Shown: piece after piece, positions 1-9,132 of the stretch
Position numbering within the stretch: position 1 is the stretch's first letter
Layout: every line of letters starts with the position of its first letter
Assembly: GCF_028401415.2 (NCBI RefSeq)
Contig: NZ_CP171821.2
Location: forward strand, 2,418,001-2,482,000
From: Glaciecola sp028401415
Lineage (GTDB): Bacteria; Pseudomonadota; Gammaproteobacteria; Enterobacterales; Alteromonadaceae
Length of the DNA stretch: 64,000 nt
Reading direction: 5' to 3'
Position numbers and translations under genes: made by a program
Notes under the pieces: generated by a model
What the model saw: the letters and a program-made list of their open reading frames with translations, nothing else
Database searches by the model: none
Told to the model about the DNA's origin: nothing

Positions 1-153
1 AACAAAAGTGATTTACCTGCATCCATCGGGTGGGATGACGACATCATGCAAAAACATCAAAGCGCCTTTGATTCAGTCTTCCTTAGTAGCGCAAAGACTG
101 GGGAGTCGGTTGATGCGATGTTTGAGCGTGTTGCACAACTTGTAACGGCATAG
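1..153 (+). CDS. C-terminal end of a Ras-like small GTPase (5' truncated by window edge)
   Basis: Frame 1 is open from the first base and encodes 50 residues beginning NKSDLPASIGWDDD and ending at TAG. NKSD fits the G4 guanine-specificity motif (NKxD) of Ras-superfamily GTPases. LSSAKTGESV, about 28 residues further on, fits G5 (SAK). The spacing and the helical end (VDAMFERVAQL) match the C-terminus of a Rab/Ras-like or MglA-like GTPase. The P-loop, switch I and switch II are outside the window, so the family is inferred from G4 and G5 alone. The stop lies 9 bases before the start of the GGDEF/EAL gene on the same strand, so the two are probably co-transcribed and may work in one signalling chain. 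Confidence 0.7.
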   Translation, partial: NKSDLPASIGWDDDIMQKHQSAFDSVFLSSAKTGESVDAMFERVAQLVTA

Positions 154-162
154 GCCTTTTTT

Positions 163-2322
163 ATGCATTCTTCTCTTATTCAAGCTCTCGGTATTGTGGA
201 TTGCGTTATCCTGCAACGCATGCAAGATAAACAATTTCAAATCATCCAAAACAACATGCAGTGGTTTCCGCGGCTTTTTGATACCAAGGAAGACCAACAT
301 CTTATCGACCTGAATGGTCAGTCTTTGTTTTTGAGTGACTTTTTAGTTGATGCGGTGAATTTTTGGAATATGCACAGCATCGGACAAGTAGAGTCAGGGA
401 TTTGGACTGAGCAGCGTGGTGATGATCAGTTTTACTTAGAGGCAGTTGCAGCAAGCACAGAAGACGCGCAGTATCTGGTAATCAAGAACGTCCACCAAGA
501 CTTTCAAAAAAAGCAAGAAACTTTGCAGGTCGCCAGAGAGCTACTGATTTCAAATGATGAAATAGTGGAGCGCCACGATTATTTAAATGAACGTTTACGA
601 TCAATGCTTATTGATGGCGTTGAAGAGATAAGTGGCTTGCCTTTATATGACGCTATCCAAATGGCAGATATCGGTGTCATCATTTTAGATGCACAGCTCA
701 TGGTTCAAGAGACAAATCCCGCAGTTAGGCAAATTTTTGAGATGCCACCAACAGCGGATGCCAGCAGCATTTTTAAAACCTTAAGTGATTTGCTCAGCCG
801 TCAATTCCCTGAGAAAGAGCAATTGTTCAAATCTTATCATCCCTTTAGTGGTGAACTATACTGGCATCAGCCTCCACTTTTACACAAATGGCTAAAGACC
901 GACATTCAGCCCATAAAGGGCAATAGCGGAGAAGTTAATAATTGGGTGGTAACCATAAGTGATGTCACTAGAATCAAATACCTAACCCAGACTAACGAAG
1001 AACTCGTTCTGCATGACCCACTCACCGGTCTTCCAAATCGGCAGTATTTTTGGCAGGAGTTAAATCGACAAACTGGCGCGCATAATGAGTTGCAGCTTTT
1101 GGTCGTCGACATCGTTAATTTTAAAAAAATTAATGAGTCCTTCGGCTATACTCAAGGCGATGAGCTTCTTAAGCAGTTCTCTTCGCGCATCAAGAGCTCC
1201 CTGCCTTCGGGAGTATTTATGGCAAGAGTAGGAGCGAATGAATTTATGGTCATTTACCCTCAGTCAGAGCAAGTCGATTCGCAAGCTGAAACATCGCTCG
1301 TTGAAGCGCCCAACAAAAGCAGGCGCGACCTTGGAAACAGAGTGTTGGAGTTAGTTGCTGCCCCCTTCTACTTAAACAATGCGACTCGATGCGAGCTTAA
1401 AGTAAAAGCAGGGATATCATGTTTCCCAACAGACGCAAGCTCGCCAGAAGAATTACTTAATTGTGCGGATTTGGCCCTGACTAGCGCCAAACGCAGTGAC
1501 GAACTAGATTCTCTAAGCTACAGCTCAGAGTTGAAAGTTGCCTCACAGCGCCGAATAATGCTAGAAAATGCACTTAAAATGGGGCTAGATCAGGGGCAAC
1601 TTGAACTTTACTTACAGCCTATTTTTGACCTAAAAGACAGTCGAATTATCAAAGCTGAGGCATTACTAAGATGGCGCTTTGGTGAGCAACAAGTATCACC
1701 AGATGAATTTATTCCCATTGCAGAGAGTAGCGGACTGATAAACCTACTCGGGCGTTATGTCATTAAGCATGCTTGTATCTTGGTGTCTAAGCTAAACGCG
1801 CAAGGGATCACCATTCCCGTGTCGATAAATTTCTCACCAAAGCAGATCCATGATTCAAATCTTATCGACTACATTCGAGAATGTATGACTAATTCAAGTA
1901 TTGCCTCCGACGCCTTAGAGTTGGAAGTCACTGAAGGTGTCTTTGTACACGACTATGAAAAGGTCAGTGGTTTTTTGCAAGCCATAAAAGAAACGGGCTT
2001 AAGTGTATCGGTGGACGACTTTGGAACGGGCTATAGCTCATTATCCTATCTTAAACATCTTCCGATTGACGCACTCAAAATTGATCGCTCCTTTATCAGT
2101 GATGTCGCGCTAAACGAAGACGACCAAGCAATCGTCAGTGCTATCTTAGCAATGGCTTCTAAATTGAAACTTCAGGTTATCGCTGAGGGAGTGGAAACGT
2201 CACCACAAATGAACTATTTGCTTGATAATAGCTGCTCACAAGCGCAGGGTTTTATCTTTAGTGAAGCGTTGCCTGTAGACGCTTTCATCTCCTTGTATCA
2301 ATCAAAGGCTGATAGCCACTAA
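163..2322 (+). CDS. PAS-GGDEF-EAL protein, probable c-di-GMP phosphodiesterase with degenerate GGDEF
   Basis: 719 residues without an obvious membrane segment. A PAS-like region (about 165-280, starting ADIGVIILDAQLMVQETNPA) is followed by a GGDEF domain (about 285-450) opening with HDPLTGLPNR, then an EAL domain (about 465-710). The diguanylate cyclase signature reads RVGANEF instead of RLGGDEF, so the second Gly and the Asp are changed and cyclase activity is unlikely. The EAL domain keeps AEALLRW, the VTEG glutamate, VDDFGTGYSSLSYL, LKIDRSF and IAEGVET, so it should hydrolyse c-di-GMP. The altered GGDEF may act as a GTP-binding regulatory domain, as in some other hybrid proteins (inference). 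It follows a small GTPase gene by 9 bases. The start ATG has only a weak ribosome binding site, which suggests coupling to the upstream gene. Confidence 0.9.
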   Translation: MHSSLIQALGIVDCVILQRMQDKQFQIIQNNMQWFPRLFDTKEDQHLIDLNGQSLFLSDFLVDAVNFWNMHSIGQVESGIWTEQRGDDQFYLEAVAASTEDAQYLVIKNVHQDFQKKQETLQVARELLISNDEIVERHDYLNERLRSMLIDGVEEISGLPLYDAIQMADIGVIILDAQLMVQETNPAVRQIFEMPPTADASSIFKTLSDLLSRQFPEKEQLFKSYHPFSGELYWHQPPLLHKWLKTDIQPIKGNSGEVNNWVVTISDVTRIKYLTQTNEELVLHDPLTGLPNRQYFWQELNRQTGAHNELQLLVVDIVNFKKINESFGYTQGDELLKQFSSRIKSSLPSGVFMARVGANEFMVIYPQSEQVDSQAETSLVEAPNKSRRDLGNRVLELVAAPFYLNNATRCELKVKAGISCFPTDASSPEELLNCADLALTSAKRSDELDSLSYSSELKVASQRRIMLENALKMGLDQGQLELYLQPIFDLKDSRIIKAEALLRWRFGEQQVSPDEFIPIAESSGLINLLGRYVIKHACILVSKLNAQGITIPVSINFSPKQIHDSNLIDYIRECMTNSSIASDALELEVTEGVFVHDYEKVSGFLQAIKETGLSVSVDDFGTGYSSLSYLKHLPIDALKIDRSFISDVALNEDDQAIVSAILAMASKLKLQVIAEGVETSPQMNYLLDNSCSQAQGFIFSEALPVDAFISLYQSKADSH

Positions 2323-2341
2323 TCATGCCCAAAGCACGATC

Positions 2342-2373
2342 AAAAAAAGCTGACCACTACAGGCAGCTTTTTT
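2342..2373. terminator. Bidirectional rho-independent terminator
   Basis: An inverted repeat AAAAAAGCTG / CAGCTTTTTT is separated by an 11-base loop and has A and T tracts on both sides. It lies between two convergent genes (GGDEF/EAL on plus, hflC on minus) and can end transcripts from both. Confidence 0.75.
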
Positions 2374-2409
2374 AGATGTACATACTTTCGACACAATGGG
2401 TTTTAGCCC

Positions 2410-3294
2410 CTAATTCGCAACGCCGCCTTGATTATTCAAGTAGCGGAAAAAATCGCTGTCAGGCTCAACAATAAGCACGTCTTGCTTACTGTTGAAGCTT
2501 TGGCGATATGCGTCCATGCTGCGAAGGAAACTAAAGAACTCAGGATCTTTAGAATAGGTTTGCGCATAAATTTGAGCCGCTTGCGCATCGCCCTCACCGC
2601 GAAGCTGCCTAGCGTTTCGCTCCGCATCCGCTAGCATGACAGTGACTTTTGCATCGACGTTAGCGCGAATAATTTCAGCTTGCTCTTGGCCTTCAGAACG
2701 ATACTCTCTGGCGGCCGCAGCACGCTCAGCGCGCATCCGTTCAAAAATCGAGTTTGAAATTTCCTGAGGTAGGTTGATTTGCTTTACGCGCACATCGATT
2801 ATCTCAATACCAAGCTCATCTGAACTAGTTGATGCTTGAATCATCGCCTCGTCCATTAATTCGCTACGCTCACCCGATACAATCTGCTGGATAGTGCGCG
2901 AACCAAATTCTGAACGCAGGCCATTATTAACCTTTTGCTTCAATAAAATTTCAGCTTGCTCTTTCACGCCTCCGGTTGATAACCAATAGCGGCCGAAATC
3001 TTGTATTTTCCACTTAACATAAGAATCAACAATCAAATCTTCCTTTTCGATGGTAACGAATCGGTCAGCTCGTTCGTCCAAGGTCTGAATACGCGCGTCT
3101 AAACGCTGTACTCGGTCGAAAAACGGGATTTTGAAGTGTATACCTGGTGAGTATACCTTCGTTGAGCCATCGACTTCTTGGCCAACTTTACCAAAAGTAA
3201 TCACGATGGCACGTGTGCCCTCAGCGACGACAAAGATTGAGTTAAAGCCCAGTATAACAAATACTACAACTAAAATAGCAGCAAAGTTCTTCAT
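2410..3294 (-). CDS. hflC: HflC, SPFH-domain modulator of FtsH protease
   Basis: 294 residues: one N-terminal membrane segment (about 4-22, AAILVVVFVILGFNSIFVV), then a periplasmic SPFH/band-7 domain and an Ala/Glu-rich coiled coil (RAERAAAAREYRSEGQEQAE). Length and layout match HflC of E. coli. HflC and HflK form a large cage around the membrane protease FtsH and limit its access to substrates. The gene starts directly after the hflK stop codon with no gap, which fits equimolar production of the two partners. It is the last gene of the hfq-hflX-hflK-hflC series, and a terminator follows. Confidence 0.96.
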   Translation of the reverse strand: MKNFAAILVVVFVILGFNSIFVVAEGTRAIVITFGKVGQEVDGSTKVYSPGIHFKIPFFDRVQRLDARIQTLDERADRFVTIEKEDLIVDSYVKWKIQDFGRYWLSTGGVKEQAEILLKQKVNNGLRSEFGSRTIQQIVSGERSELMDEAMIQASTSSDELGIEIIDVRVKQINLPQEISNSIFERMRAERAAAAREYRSEGQEQAEIIRANVDAKVTVMLADAERNARQLRGEGDAQAAQIYAQTYSKDPEFFSFLRSMDAYRQSFNSKQDVLIVEPDSDFFRYLNNQGGVAN

Positions 3295-4464
3295 CTAGTT
3301 TCTCCCTTGTCTACCGCTTGTGTTACTTCGTGAATTGTTCAACACCGGTGTTGCATTAGGACTGTTGTTTACGCGATCCCGAATCTCTTCAAAACTTGTT
3401 GAGTTTAGGCTATTTGGGTCACGTTGATTACCACCGCGTTGCTCCATAATCTTATCCAGAGGCAAATACATGATGTTCCCGCCGCCCTCAGTGTCCACCA
3501 TAATTTTACTGGTGTTGCTATAAACGGTCTCTAAAGTTTCAAGGTAGATACGTTGACGAGTTACCTCAGGTGCTGCGATATATTGTGGTAATAACTCCTC
3601 AAAACGAGCAACCTCACCTTGCGCCTCCAAAATGGAGCGCTCTTTATAGGCCTGCGCCTCCTCATTCATACGATTGACTCTACCTCGCGCTTCCGGCTCT
3701 ATTGCGCGCTGGTAAGCCTCTGCTTCACGAATGAAACGCTCCTCATCCTCCTGCGCCGCAATTGCATCATCAAATGCCGCTCGAACTTGCTCCGGCGGTC
3801 TGGCATTGGTGAAGTTTAAGTCAATGATATCAACACCCATGTTATACGGCCCAACGATGCCTTGAAGTTCTTCAAGCACGCGCTGGCGAGCCACTTCACG
3901 TCCTTCCGTTAATACCTCGTCCATTTCTGAATGACCGACAACATAACGAATAGCACTATCAAAAGCTTGACTCAGGCTTTGCTCTGGGTCTACGACAGCA
4001 AATACCCACTGCTGGGGGTCAAACACGCGATACTGAACTTCCATCTCGACGCTGACCATATTTTCATCTTCGGTAAGCATGGAGCCAGAAGATGCCTGAT
4101 TTCTTATTGACTGAACATTTACAGGAATAACGTTATCAACAAAGGTGAGCTTCCACTGCAGACCCGGTTGTGCCAAAGAATGAAACTCACCAAAGCGAAG
4201 AATGACACCGCGTTCAGCTTCTTTAATCGTGTAAAAACCGCTTAGCACGTAAATAACAATTGCAAGCACTAAAGCAATCGTGATGCCTTTTTTCGACAAG
4301 ATAGGACCAGAGCCGCCACCACCACCGCCTCCACTTTTTCCGCCGAACTTACCAAAGAGGTTTTTCAATACATCATCTAAATCGGGTGGCCCTTGATCTT
4401 TGCCGCCACGATTCTTCCAAGGGTCGTTTTTATTGTCGTTACCACCCGGCTCATTCCAAGCCAT
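3295..4464 (-). CDS. hflK: HflK, SPFH-domain partner of HflC
   Basis: 389 residues. The N-terminus is cytoplasmic and rich in Gly, Asn and Asp (AWNEPGGNDNKNDPW, then a poly-Gly run near residues 46-52). A membrane segment (about 61-80) and an SPFH/band-7 domain with coiled coil follow. The C-terminus is low-complexity and polar. All of this is typical of HflK, which assembles with HflC around FtsH. About 107 bases separate it from hflX upstream, enough room for an extra promoter, although all genes here run in the same direction. Confidence 0.96.
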   Translation of the reverse strand: MAWNEPGGNDNKNDPWKNRGGKDQGPPDLDDVLKNLFGKFGGKSGGGGGGGSGPILSKKGITIALVLAIVIYVLSGFYTIKEAERGVILRFGEFHSLAQPGLQWKLTFVDNVIPVNVQSIRNQASSGSMLTEDENMVSVEMEVQYRVFDPQQWVFAVVDPEQSLSQAFDSAIRYVVGHSEMDEVLTEGREVARQRVLEELQGIVGPYNMGVDIIDLNFTNARPPEQVRAAFDDAIAAQEDEERFIREAEAYQRAIEPEARGRVNRMNEEAQAYKERSILEAQGEVARFEELLPQYIAAPEVTRQRIYLETLETVYSNTSKIMVDTEGGGNIMYLPLDKIMEQRGGNQRDPNSLNSTSFEEIRDRVNNSPNATPVLNNSRSNTSGRQGRN

Positions 4465-4571
4465 ACTATTACTCCGCTATTACAGATTCATATTAATATA
4501 CTAGTTCAAACTACGAATAGATTTACCCTAGTGCAAATTAAAGTGTTACATGGTGTATTTGACGTACGCTT

Positions 4572-5873
4572 TTAGTCACAGTTCACGTTATTCACTAGAA
4601 AGCTAGATAATCGATATTCCAGTTTTTTGTCAATTCGATTCCAGTCGGCGCTCAGCATGTTAATCGTCACAATCCAGCTGCCGCTTCCGTCATATCGCTC
4701 TTCAACAATGCAGTCTAAGTCATACAGTATACCACGTAGCTTGCCCTCTTCTGGCGGTATGCTTAGGGTATGATTCACCATCGACTTTCTTAAACACTCA
4801 GTGAGGGCTTTTTTTAATAAATCAATGCCTTCACCTTTTTGCGCTGATACCCATACGCGTGATGGCCGTCCTTCTTGATCGCGGTCGATGCGTGGCTCAA
4901 TATCTTCTAGTCTGTCGATTTTGTTGCAAACAATAAGCTGAGGAACCTCATCGGCGCCAATCTCATTTAGGACTTCGTTCACTTGATCGATGTTTTCAAG
5001 GTACTGAGCATCTGAATAATCAACAACGTGAAGCAACAAATTCGCTTCCTGAGTCTCTTGAAGCGTTGCTTTGAAGGCTGCTACCAAATCATGAGGGAGA
5101 TGTCTAATAAAGCCGACGGTGTCCGCCAATATTGCAGCCCCAACTTCAGCAAGTTCTACCTTACGAAGCGTTGGATCAAGTGTTGCAAACAGTTGGTCTG
5201 CCGCATAAACGCCTGCGTCTGTAACGGTGTTAAACAGAGTTGACTTGCCTGCGTTGGTATAGCCTACAAGAGAGACAGTAGGAATTTCAGCGCGTTTTCG
5301 CGACCTTCTGCCTTGCTCACGCTGTTTTTGCACCTTTTCTAAGCGTTTAAGAATGGCTTTGATTCGGCCACGCAACAGACGACGATCGGTTTCTAGCTGG
5401 GTTTCACCCGGACCGCGTAAGCCGATTCCACCTTTTTGACGTTCTAAGTGTGTCCACCCCCTAATGAGGCGGGTCGAGATATGGCGAAGCTGAGCTAATT
5501 CAACTTGCAGCTTACCCTCATGAGTTCTGGCACGCTGAGCAAAGATGTCTAAAATTAAACTGGTCCTATCCAATACGCGACACTTCACAAGTGCCTCTAA
5601 GTTGCGTTCTTGGGAAGGGGAAAGACCATGGTTAAAAATGACGACGTCGGCAGATAAAGATTTTACGGTCTGAGCAATTTCTTCCGCTTTGCCAGACCCA
5701 ACAAAATACTTTGCTTGAGGACTATTGCGGGAGGCTGTGACAACTGCACATTGATTTACGCCAGCCGAAGAAACCAACAGTTGCAGCTCTTGCAGGTCTT
5801 CTTTGTTTTGCTCGTCAGAAAAATCTACGTGGACTAAAACCGCATTTTCGCCAGCGTCGAAGCGATCAAACAA
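4572..5873 (-). CDS. hflX: HflX, ribosome-associated GTPase
   Basis: 433 residues. The N-terminal HflX domain (about 1-190) contains the glycine-rich segment RQKGGIGLRGPGETQLE. The GTPase domain shows G1 GYTNAGKSTLF, G3 DTVGFIRHLP and G4 NKID. HflX binds the 50S subunit and splits stalled or hibernating ribosomes, for example after heat shock (known for the family). The gene lies 14 bases after hfq, as in E. coli. The start at 5873 sits just downstream of the hfq stop, suggesting coupled translation. Confidence 0.96.
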   Translation of the reverse strand: MFDRFDAGENAVLVHVDFSDEQNKEDLQELQLLVSSAGVNQCAVVTASRNSPQAKYFVGSGKAEEIAQTVKSLSADVVIFNHGLSPSQERNLEALVKCRVLDRTSLILDIFAQRARTHEGKLQVELAQLRHISTRLIRGWTHLERQKGGIGLRGPGETQLETDRRLLRGRIKAILKRLEKVQKQREQGRRSRKRAEIPTVSLVGYTNAGKSTLFNTVTDAGVYAADQLFATLDPTLRKVELAEVGAAILADTVGFIRHLPHDLVAAFKATLQETQEANLLLHVVDYSDAQYLENIDQVNEVLNEIGADEVPQLIVCNKIDRLEDIEPRIDRDQEGRPSRVWVSAQKGEGIDLLKKALTECLRKSMVNHTLSIPPEEGKLRGILYDLDCIVEERYDGSGSWIVTINMLSADWNRIDKKLEYRLSSFLVNNVNCD

Positions 5874-5887
5874 ATATTAACTCCAAA

Positions 5888-6130
5888 TTAGTCCTGAGAG
5901 TCGTCGCTGTGGTTGGTCGGCATTGTAAACGCACGAGACGGTACGACAGTAGAGATAGCATGCTTATACACCATTTGGCTTACCGTATTCTTTAATAACA
6001 CAACGAACTGATCAAAGGACTCAACCTGGCCTTGAAGTTTGATGCCGTTTACTAAATAAATGGATACTGGGATTCGCTCTTTTCTTAGCGCATTTAAGAA
6101 TGGGTCTTGTAGAGACTGACCTTTAGCCAT
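5888..6130 (-). CDS. hfq: Hfq RNA chaperone
   Basis: 80 residues, within the usual size range for Hfq. The Sm1 motif region (LNALRKERIPVSIYLVNGIK) and the Sm2 motif with YKHAISTVVPSR are both present. The hexamer matches small regulatory RNAs to mRNA targets. The C-terminal tail is short (about 12 residues: MPTNHSDDSQD), so this is a compact Hfq compared with E. coli (102 residues). It lies between miaA and hflX as in most gammaproteobacteria. Confidence 0.97.
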   Translation of the reverse strand: MAKGQSLQDPFLNALRKERIPVSIYLVNGIKLQGQVESFDQFVVLLKNTVSQMVYKHAISTVVPSRAFTMPTNHSDDSQD

Positions 6131-6192
6131 TAGACGTCCTTATTATTATTGAAATTGTATAGCCTATGCCTGGTCAATCAGTGTACAACATA

Positions 6193-7125
6193 TTAAGGTG
6201 TAGATACACATACTTTTTGTAAGATCTCTTCTAAGTTAGAAGGATTATTCATATACAAAACATGCGCATCTGACCAAGCGTTCAACCATGTTAACTGCCG
6301 TTTTGCGAGTTGCCGAGTTGCAATTACTGAGCGCTCTTTCATCTGCTCAAAACTCAATTCGTCGTTGAAATACTGCAAGACCTGCCTATACCCCACACTT
6401 CTCATTGATGGCGTATCTGCGTCCAAACAGTATTTGTTGAGTAGATGTTTTACCTCGGCTAATAGGCCCTGTTCTAACATTTGTTCAAATCGCTTTTCTA
6501 TACGTAAGTGAAGCTCACTTCGGTTCTGTGGAACAATTGAAAAGTTTACGAAATCAAAGGGAAGTGCATCTGTTTTTTGTGCCTGCCAGTAAGACAAAGG
6601 CTTCGCAGTGCTCTCAAACACTTCCAGCGCCCGGGTGATCCGCTGCGGGTCATTCGGATGAATTTTTGCCGCACTTTGCGGATCAACCGCTTGCAATCGC
6701 TCATGCATTTTACTTAAGCCAAGGTGCTCAATCTGTATTTGAATTTTTTGACGCACTGATTTGTCTGCTTCGGGTATATTTGAAATACCATGATGCAATG
6801 CATTGAAGTACATCATAGTGCCACCTGTTAAAATCGGCACTCGCTTGCGGCCGAGTATATCGGTGATGCACTGATTTGTATCATGTACAAAATCAGCCAC
6901 AGAGTACTGCTCTTGTGGACTAATAATATCGATAAGGTAATGCGGTATGCCTTGCTTTTCTTCTTCGCTAGGCTTTGCGGTACCGATGTTCATATCTTGA
7001 TAGATAAGCGCCGAATCCACACTGATAACTTCACCATTAATGGCTTTCGCCGTTTCAACCGCAAGGGCAGTTTTCCCGGTTGCTGTGGGGCCCATGATAC
7101 AGATTACTTGGGGAAATGCCGTCAT
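6193..7125 (-). CDS. miaA: MiaA, tRNA dimethylallyltransferase
   Basis: Transfers a dimethylallyl group to A37 of tRNAs that read UNN codons. Visible motifs: P-loop GPTATGKTAL, DSALIYQDMNIGTAKP, GGTMMYFNAL, and the C-terminal tRNA-binding region RQLAKRQLTWL. Two starts are possible. The ATG at 7125 overlaps the mutL stop in an ATGA arrangement, typical of translational coupling, and gives 310 residues. An in-frame ATG at 7149 would add 8 residues. Neither has a strong Shine-Dalgarno sequence, so I prefer the coupled one. It lies between mutL and hfq as in E. coli. Confidence 0.95.
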   Translation of the reverse strand: MTAFPQVICIMGPTATGKTALAVETAKAINGEVISVDSALIYQDMNIGTAKPSEEEKQGIPHYLIDIISPQEQYSVADFVHDTNQCITDILGRKRVPILTGGTMMYFNALHHGISNIPEADKSVRQKIQIQIEHLGLSKMHERLQAVDPQSAAKIHPNDPQRITRALEVFESTAKPLSYWQAQKTDALPFDFVNFSIVPQNRSELHLRIEKRFEQMLEQGLLAEVKHLLNKYCLDADTPSMRSVGYRQVLQYFNDELSFEQMKERSVIATRQLAKRQLTWLNAWSDAHVLYMNNPSNLEEILQKVCVSTP

Positions 7126-9119
7126 GATAATGCTAGCGCGTCTAGCCATGTCTCGAAGGCTGATGAAGGAATATTTATGACCTGCTGCTGCAAAAGGTCA
7201 CCTAAGATTGAAGCATCATGGAGTTTTTCCCTCCCGAGTGTCTCGTTCAGTATACTACTTTCGGCCATTTTGACTAAGCGCTGAGTTTGCGCACCTGTAA
7301 GAGGCGCTACTAACATTGTTGCTTTGGCAAGCTCAACAAGAAACATAAACAGCCTGTCATTGCCGACTGGTTTTTCGTCGCCGCTGCAATGCTTAGCGGG
7401 CATTGTTTTATCGCTGTGCGCTAATTTATCGCTGTGCACTAATTTATCGCTGTGCACTATGGCTGCAAATACGTGACTCCATGGCAACTCGCGAAGGACA
7501 CTTGGCACTTGCTTGAGAATAATTTTGCTATTTTGATTTGAAACAACGCAGCCCAGTTGCTCCAGCGTATCCAGCACCTCATGATTGAGTGCGTGTTGAG
7601 AACGAATGGAGACGGGCATCAAAAGCGGCTGTATAACCGAGCATTTTGACAAGTTTTGCTGATATTCAAAGGCCAATAACTTCTCTAGGGCAATCGCTCT
7701 TAGATCGCCGTCTTGGTGTAAAACGAGGTATTTTCCTAACACAAAATGCTGTGGATTAGCTGCACTGGCTACTGAATTATGCTCTCGCTCGGACGCCGAC
7801 ATAAGGTTTTGGTAGTTTTGCCCGGCAATGCTTGGGTTAATATCGTTATTACGCTTATGCCCACAAGCCTTTCCAGACAATGGTTTCGAGCTGACTGACT
7901 GCGCTCTCACCGCGCTGCTCAATGGACGAATGTAATCGTGACGCTCTCGCGTTTCCCTCATTTTTGATGAGGGCTCGTTTATGTGATTAGCAGTATCTTG
8001 CCCTTGGCTAAAGGTATTAGAACGCATATCTAAACTAAGTCGAGGTTCTGATGCGCCAACGTTGTCGGTGTTATTACCACACTCAAGCGTAGACTCCTGT
8101 GCTGTCTGAGTGTCCACTAAAGCTTTGCTAATTGCTTGAAAAACAAGGTCATGCACTTGCCTTGCATGATGAAAGCGAACCTCGTGTTTCGCTGGATGCA
8201 CATTAATATCCATATCCTGACTCGGTACAGTAAGAAAAAGCGCATACGCTGGAGAAAGATTGTCAGGCAACATACCCTCATAGGCTTGGCGCACGGCATG
8301 TAACAAGAGCTTATCTTTAATCATTCTCTGGTTCACAAATAAGTATTGATGCTCGGTAGTTTGCCAGCCTTCGCCTATTTTTGAGCACCAACCGGTCAGG
8401 CTAATTTCGCTGAAACGGTAATTAATAGGGGTGCACAAATCCGTGACTTTTCGCCCACAAACCTGCGCAAACCTGCTGTGTTGACTGTCGTTTGAATACT
8501 TCAATAGCGTTTTAGCATTATGTTTTAAACTAAAGCTTATATGTGGATGTGATAGGGCGATGCGCTTAATCATCTGTTCAATATGCTGTAATTCTGTTTT
8601 CGGCGTGCGCAAGAATTTTCGCCGTGCGGGCGTATTAAAGAACAAATCCAATACTTCAATGGAGGTGCCTTTTGGGTGAGCAGCAGGTTTTAAACTGACC
8701 TCCATGTTCATTCCTTCAGCATGCGCTTGCCACGCCGTATCTTGCCCTTCAGGCTTAGAGCTTAAGGTCAGCCGACTTACCGAACTCACACTTGCAAGCG
8801 CCTCACCCCTAAAGCCCATGCTAGCAATCGTATCTAAGTCCTCTAGCTCCTTTAACTTACTGGTAGCGTGGCGACTGAGTGCAAGCGCTAATTGCGACTT
8901 TTCAATCCCGCTGCCGTTGTCACGCACTAAAATACGTTTATGTCCACCTTTATCGATTTCTATAAGGATGTTGTCTGCACCTGCGTCAATGCTGTTCTCA
9001 ACCAGCTCCTTTACCACCGATGCCGGTCTTTCAACGACTTCACCCGCAGCAATCTGATTCGCTACCTGCAAAGGTAATACTTCAATATTGGAAGATGGGC
9101 GGGTAAGCAGGTCTGACAT
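7122..9119 (-). CDS. mutL: MutL, DNA mismatch repair protein
   Basis: 665 residues. The N-terminal GHKL ATPase carries ELVENSIDAGAD, the DNGSGI loop and GFRGEALASV. A transducer domain, a long polar linker (about 340-460) and the C-terminal dimerisation domain follow. I do not see the DQHAxxExxxxE endonuclease motif, so this is an E. coli-type MutL expected to depend on strand marking through MutH. MutL couples MutS recognition to excision. An 18-base unit repeated three times in the C-terminal half (see separate entry) gives a HSDKL/HSDKT triplet absent from usual MutL proteins. Confidence 0.96.
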   Translation of the reverse strand: MSDLLTRPSSNIEVLPLQVANQIAAGEVVERPASVVKELVENSIDAGADNILIEIDKGGHKRILVRDNGSGIEKSQLALALSRHATSKLKELEDLDTIASMGFRGEALASVSSVSRLTLSSKPEGQDTAWQAHAEGMNMEVSLKPAAHPKGTSIEVLDLFFNTPARRKFLRTPKTELQHIEQMIKRIALSHPHISFSLKHNAKTLLKYSNDSQHSRFAQVCGRKVTDLCTPINYRFSEISLTGWCSKIGEGWQTTEHQYLFVNQRMIKDKLLLHAVRQAYEGMLPDNLSPAYALFLTVPSQDMDINVHPAKHEVRFHHARQVHDLVFQAISKALVDTQTAQESTLECGNNTDNVGASEPRLSLDMRSNTFSQGQDTANHINEPSSKMRETRERHDYIRPLSSAVRAQSVSSKPLSGKACGHKRNNDINPSIAGQNYQNLMSASEREHNSVASAANPQHFVLGKYLVLHQDGDLRAIALEKLLAFEYQQNLSKCSVIQPLLMPVSIRSQHALNHEVLDTLEQLGCVVSNQNSKIILKQVPSVLRELPWSHVFAAIVHSDKLVHSDKLAHSDKTMPAKHCSGDEKPVGNDRLFMFLVELAKATMLVAPLTGAQTQRLVKMAESSILNETLGREKLHDASILGDLLQQQVINIPSSAFETWLDALALS
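7407..7460 (-). repeat. Three tandem 18-bp repeats inside mutL
   Basis: Three head-to-tail 18-base units (7407-7424, 7425-7442, 7443-7460) differ at only one or two positions. They encode VHSDKL-VHSDKL-AHSDKT-like hexapeptides near MutL residues 552-570. Because the unit is a multiple of three, gain or loss of a copy keeps the reading frame. Confidence 0.9.
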
Positions 9120-9132
9120 AGCGGCTATTTAT

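Noticed and set aside
6883..7284. 133-residue plus-strand frame opposite miaA and mutL
   Set aside because: Antisense to two well-supported genes; composition and start are not gene-like.
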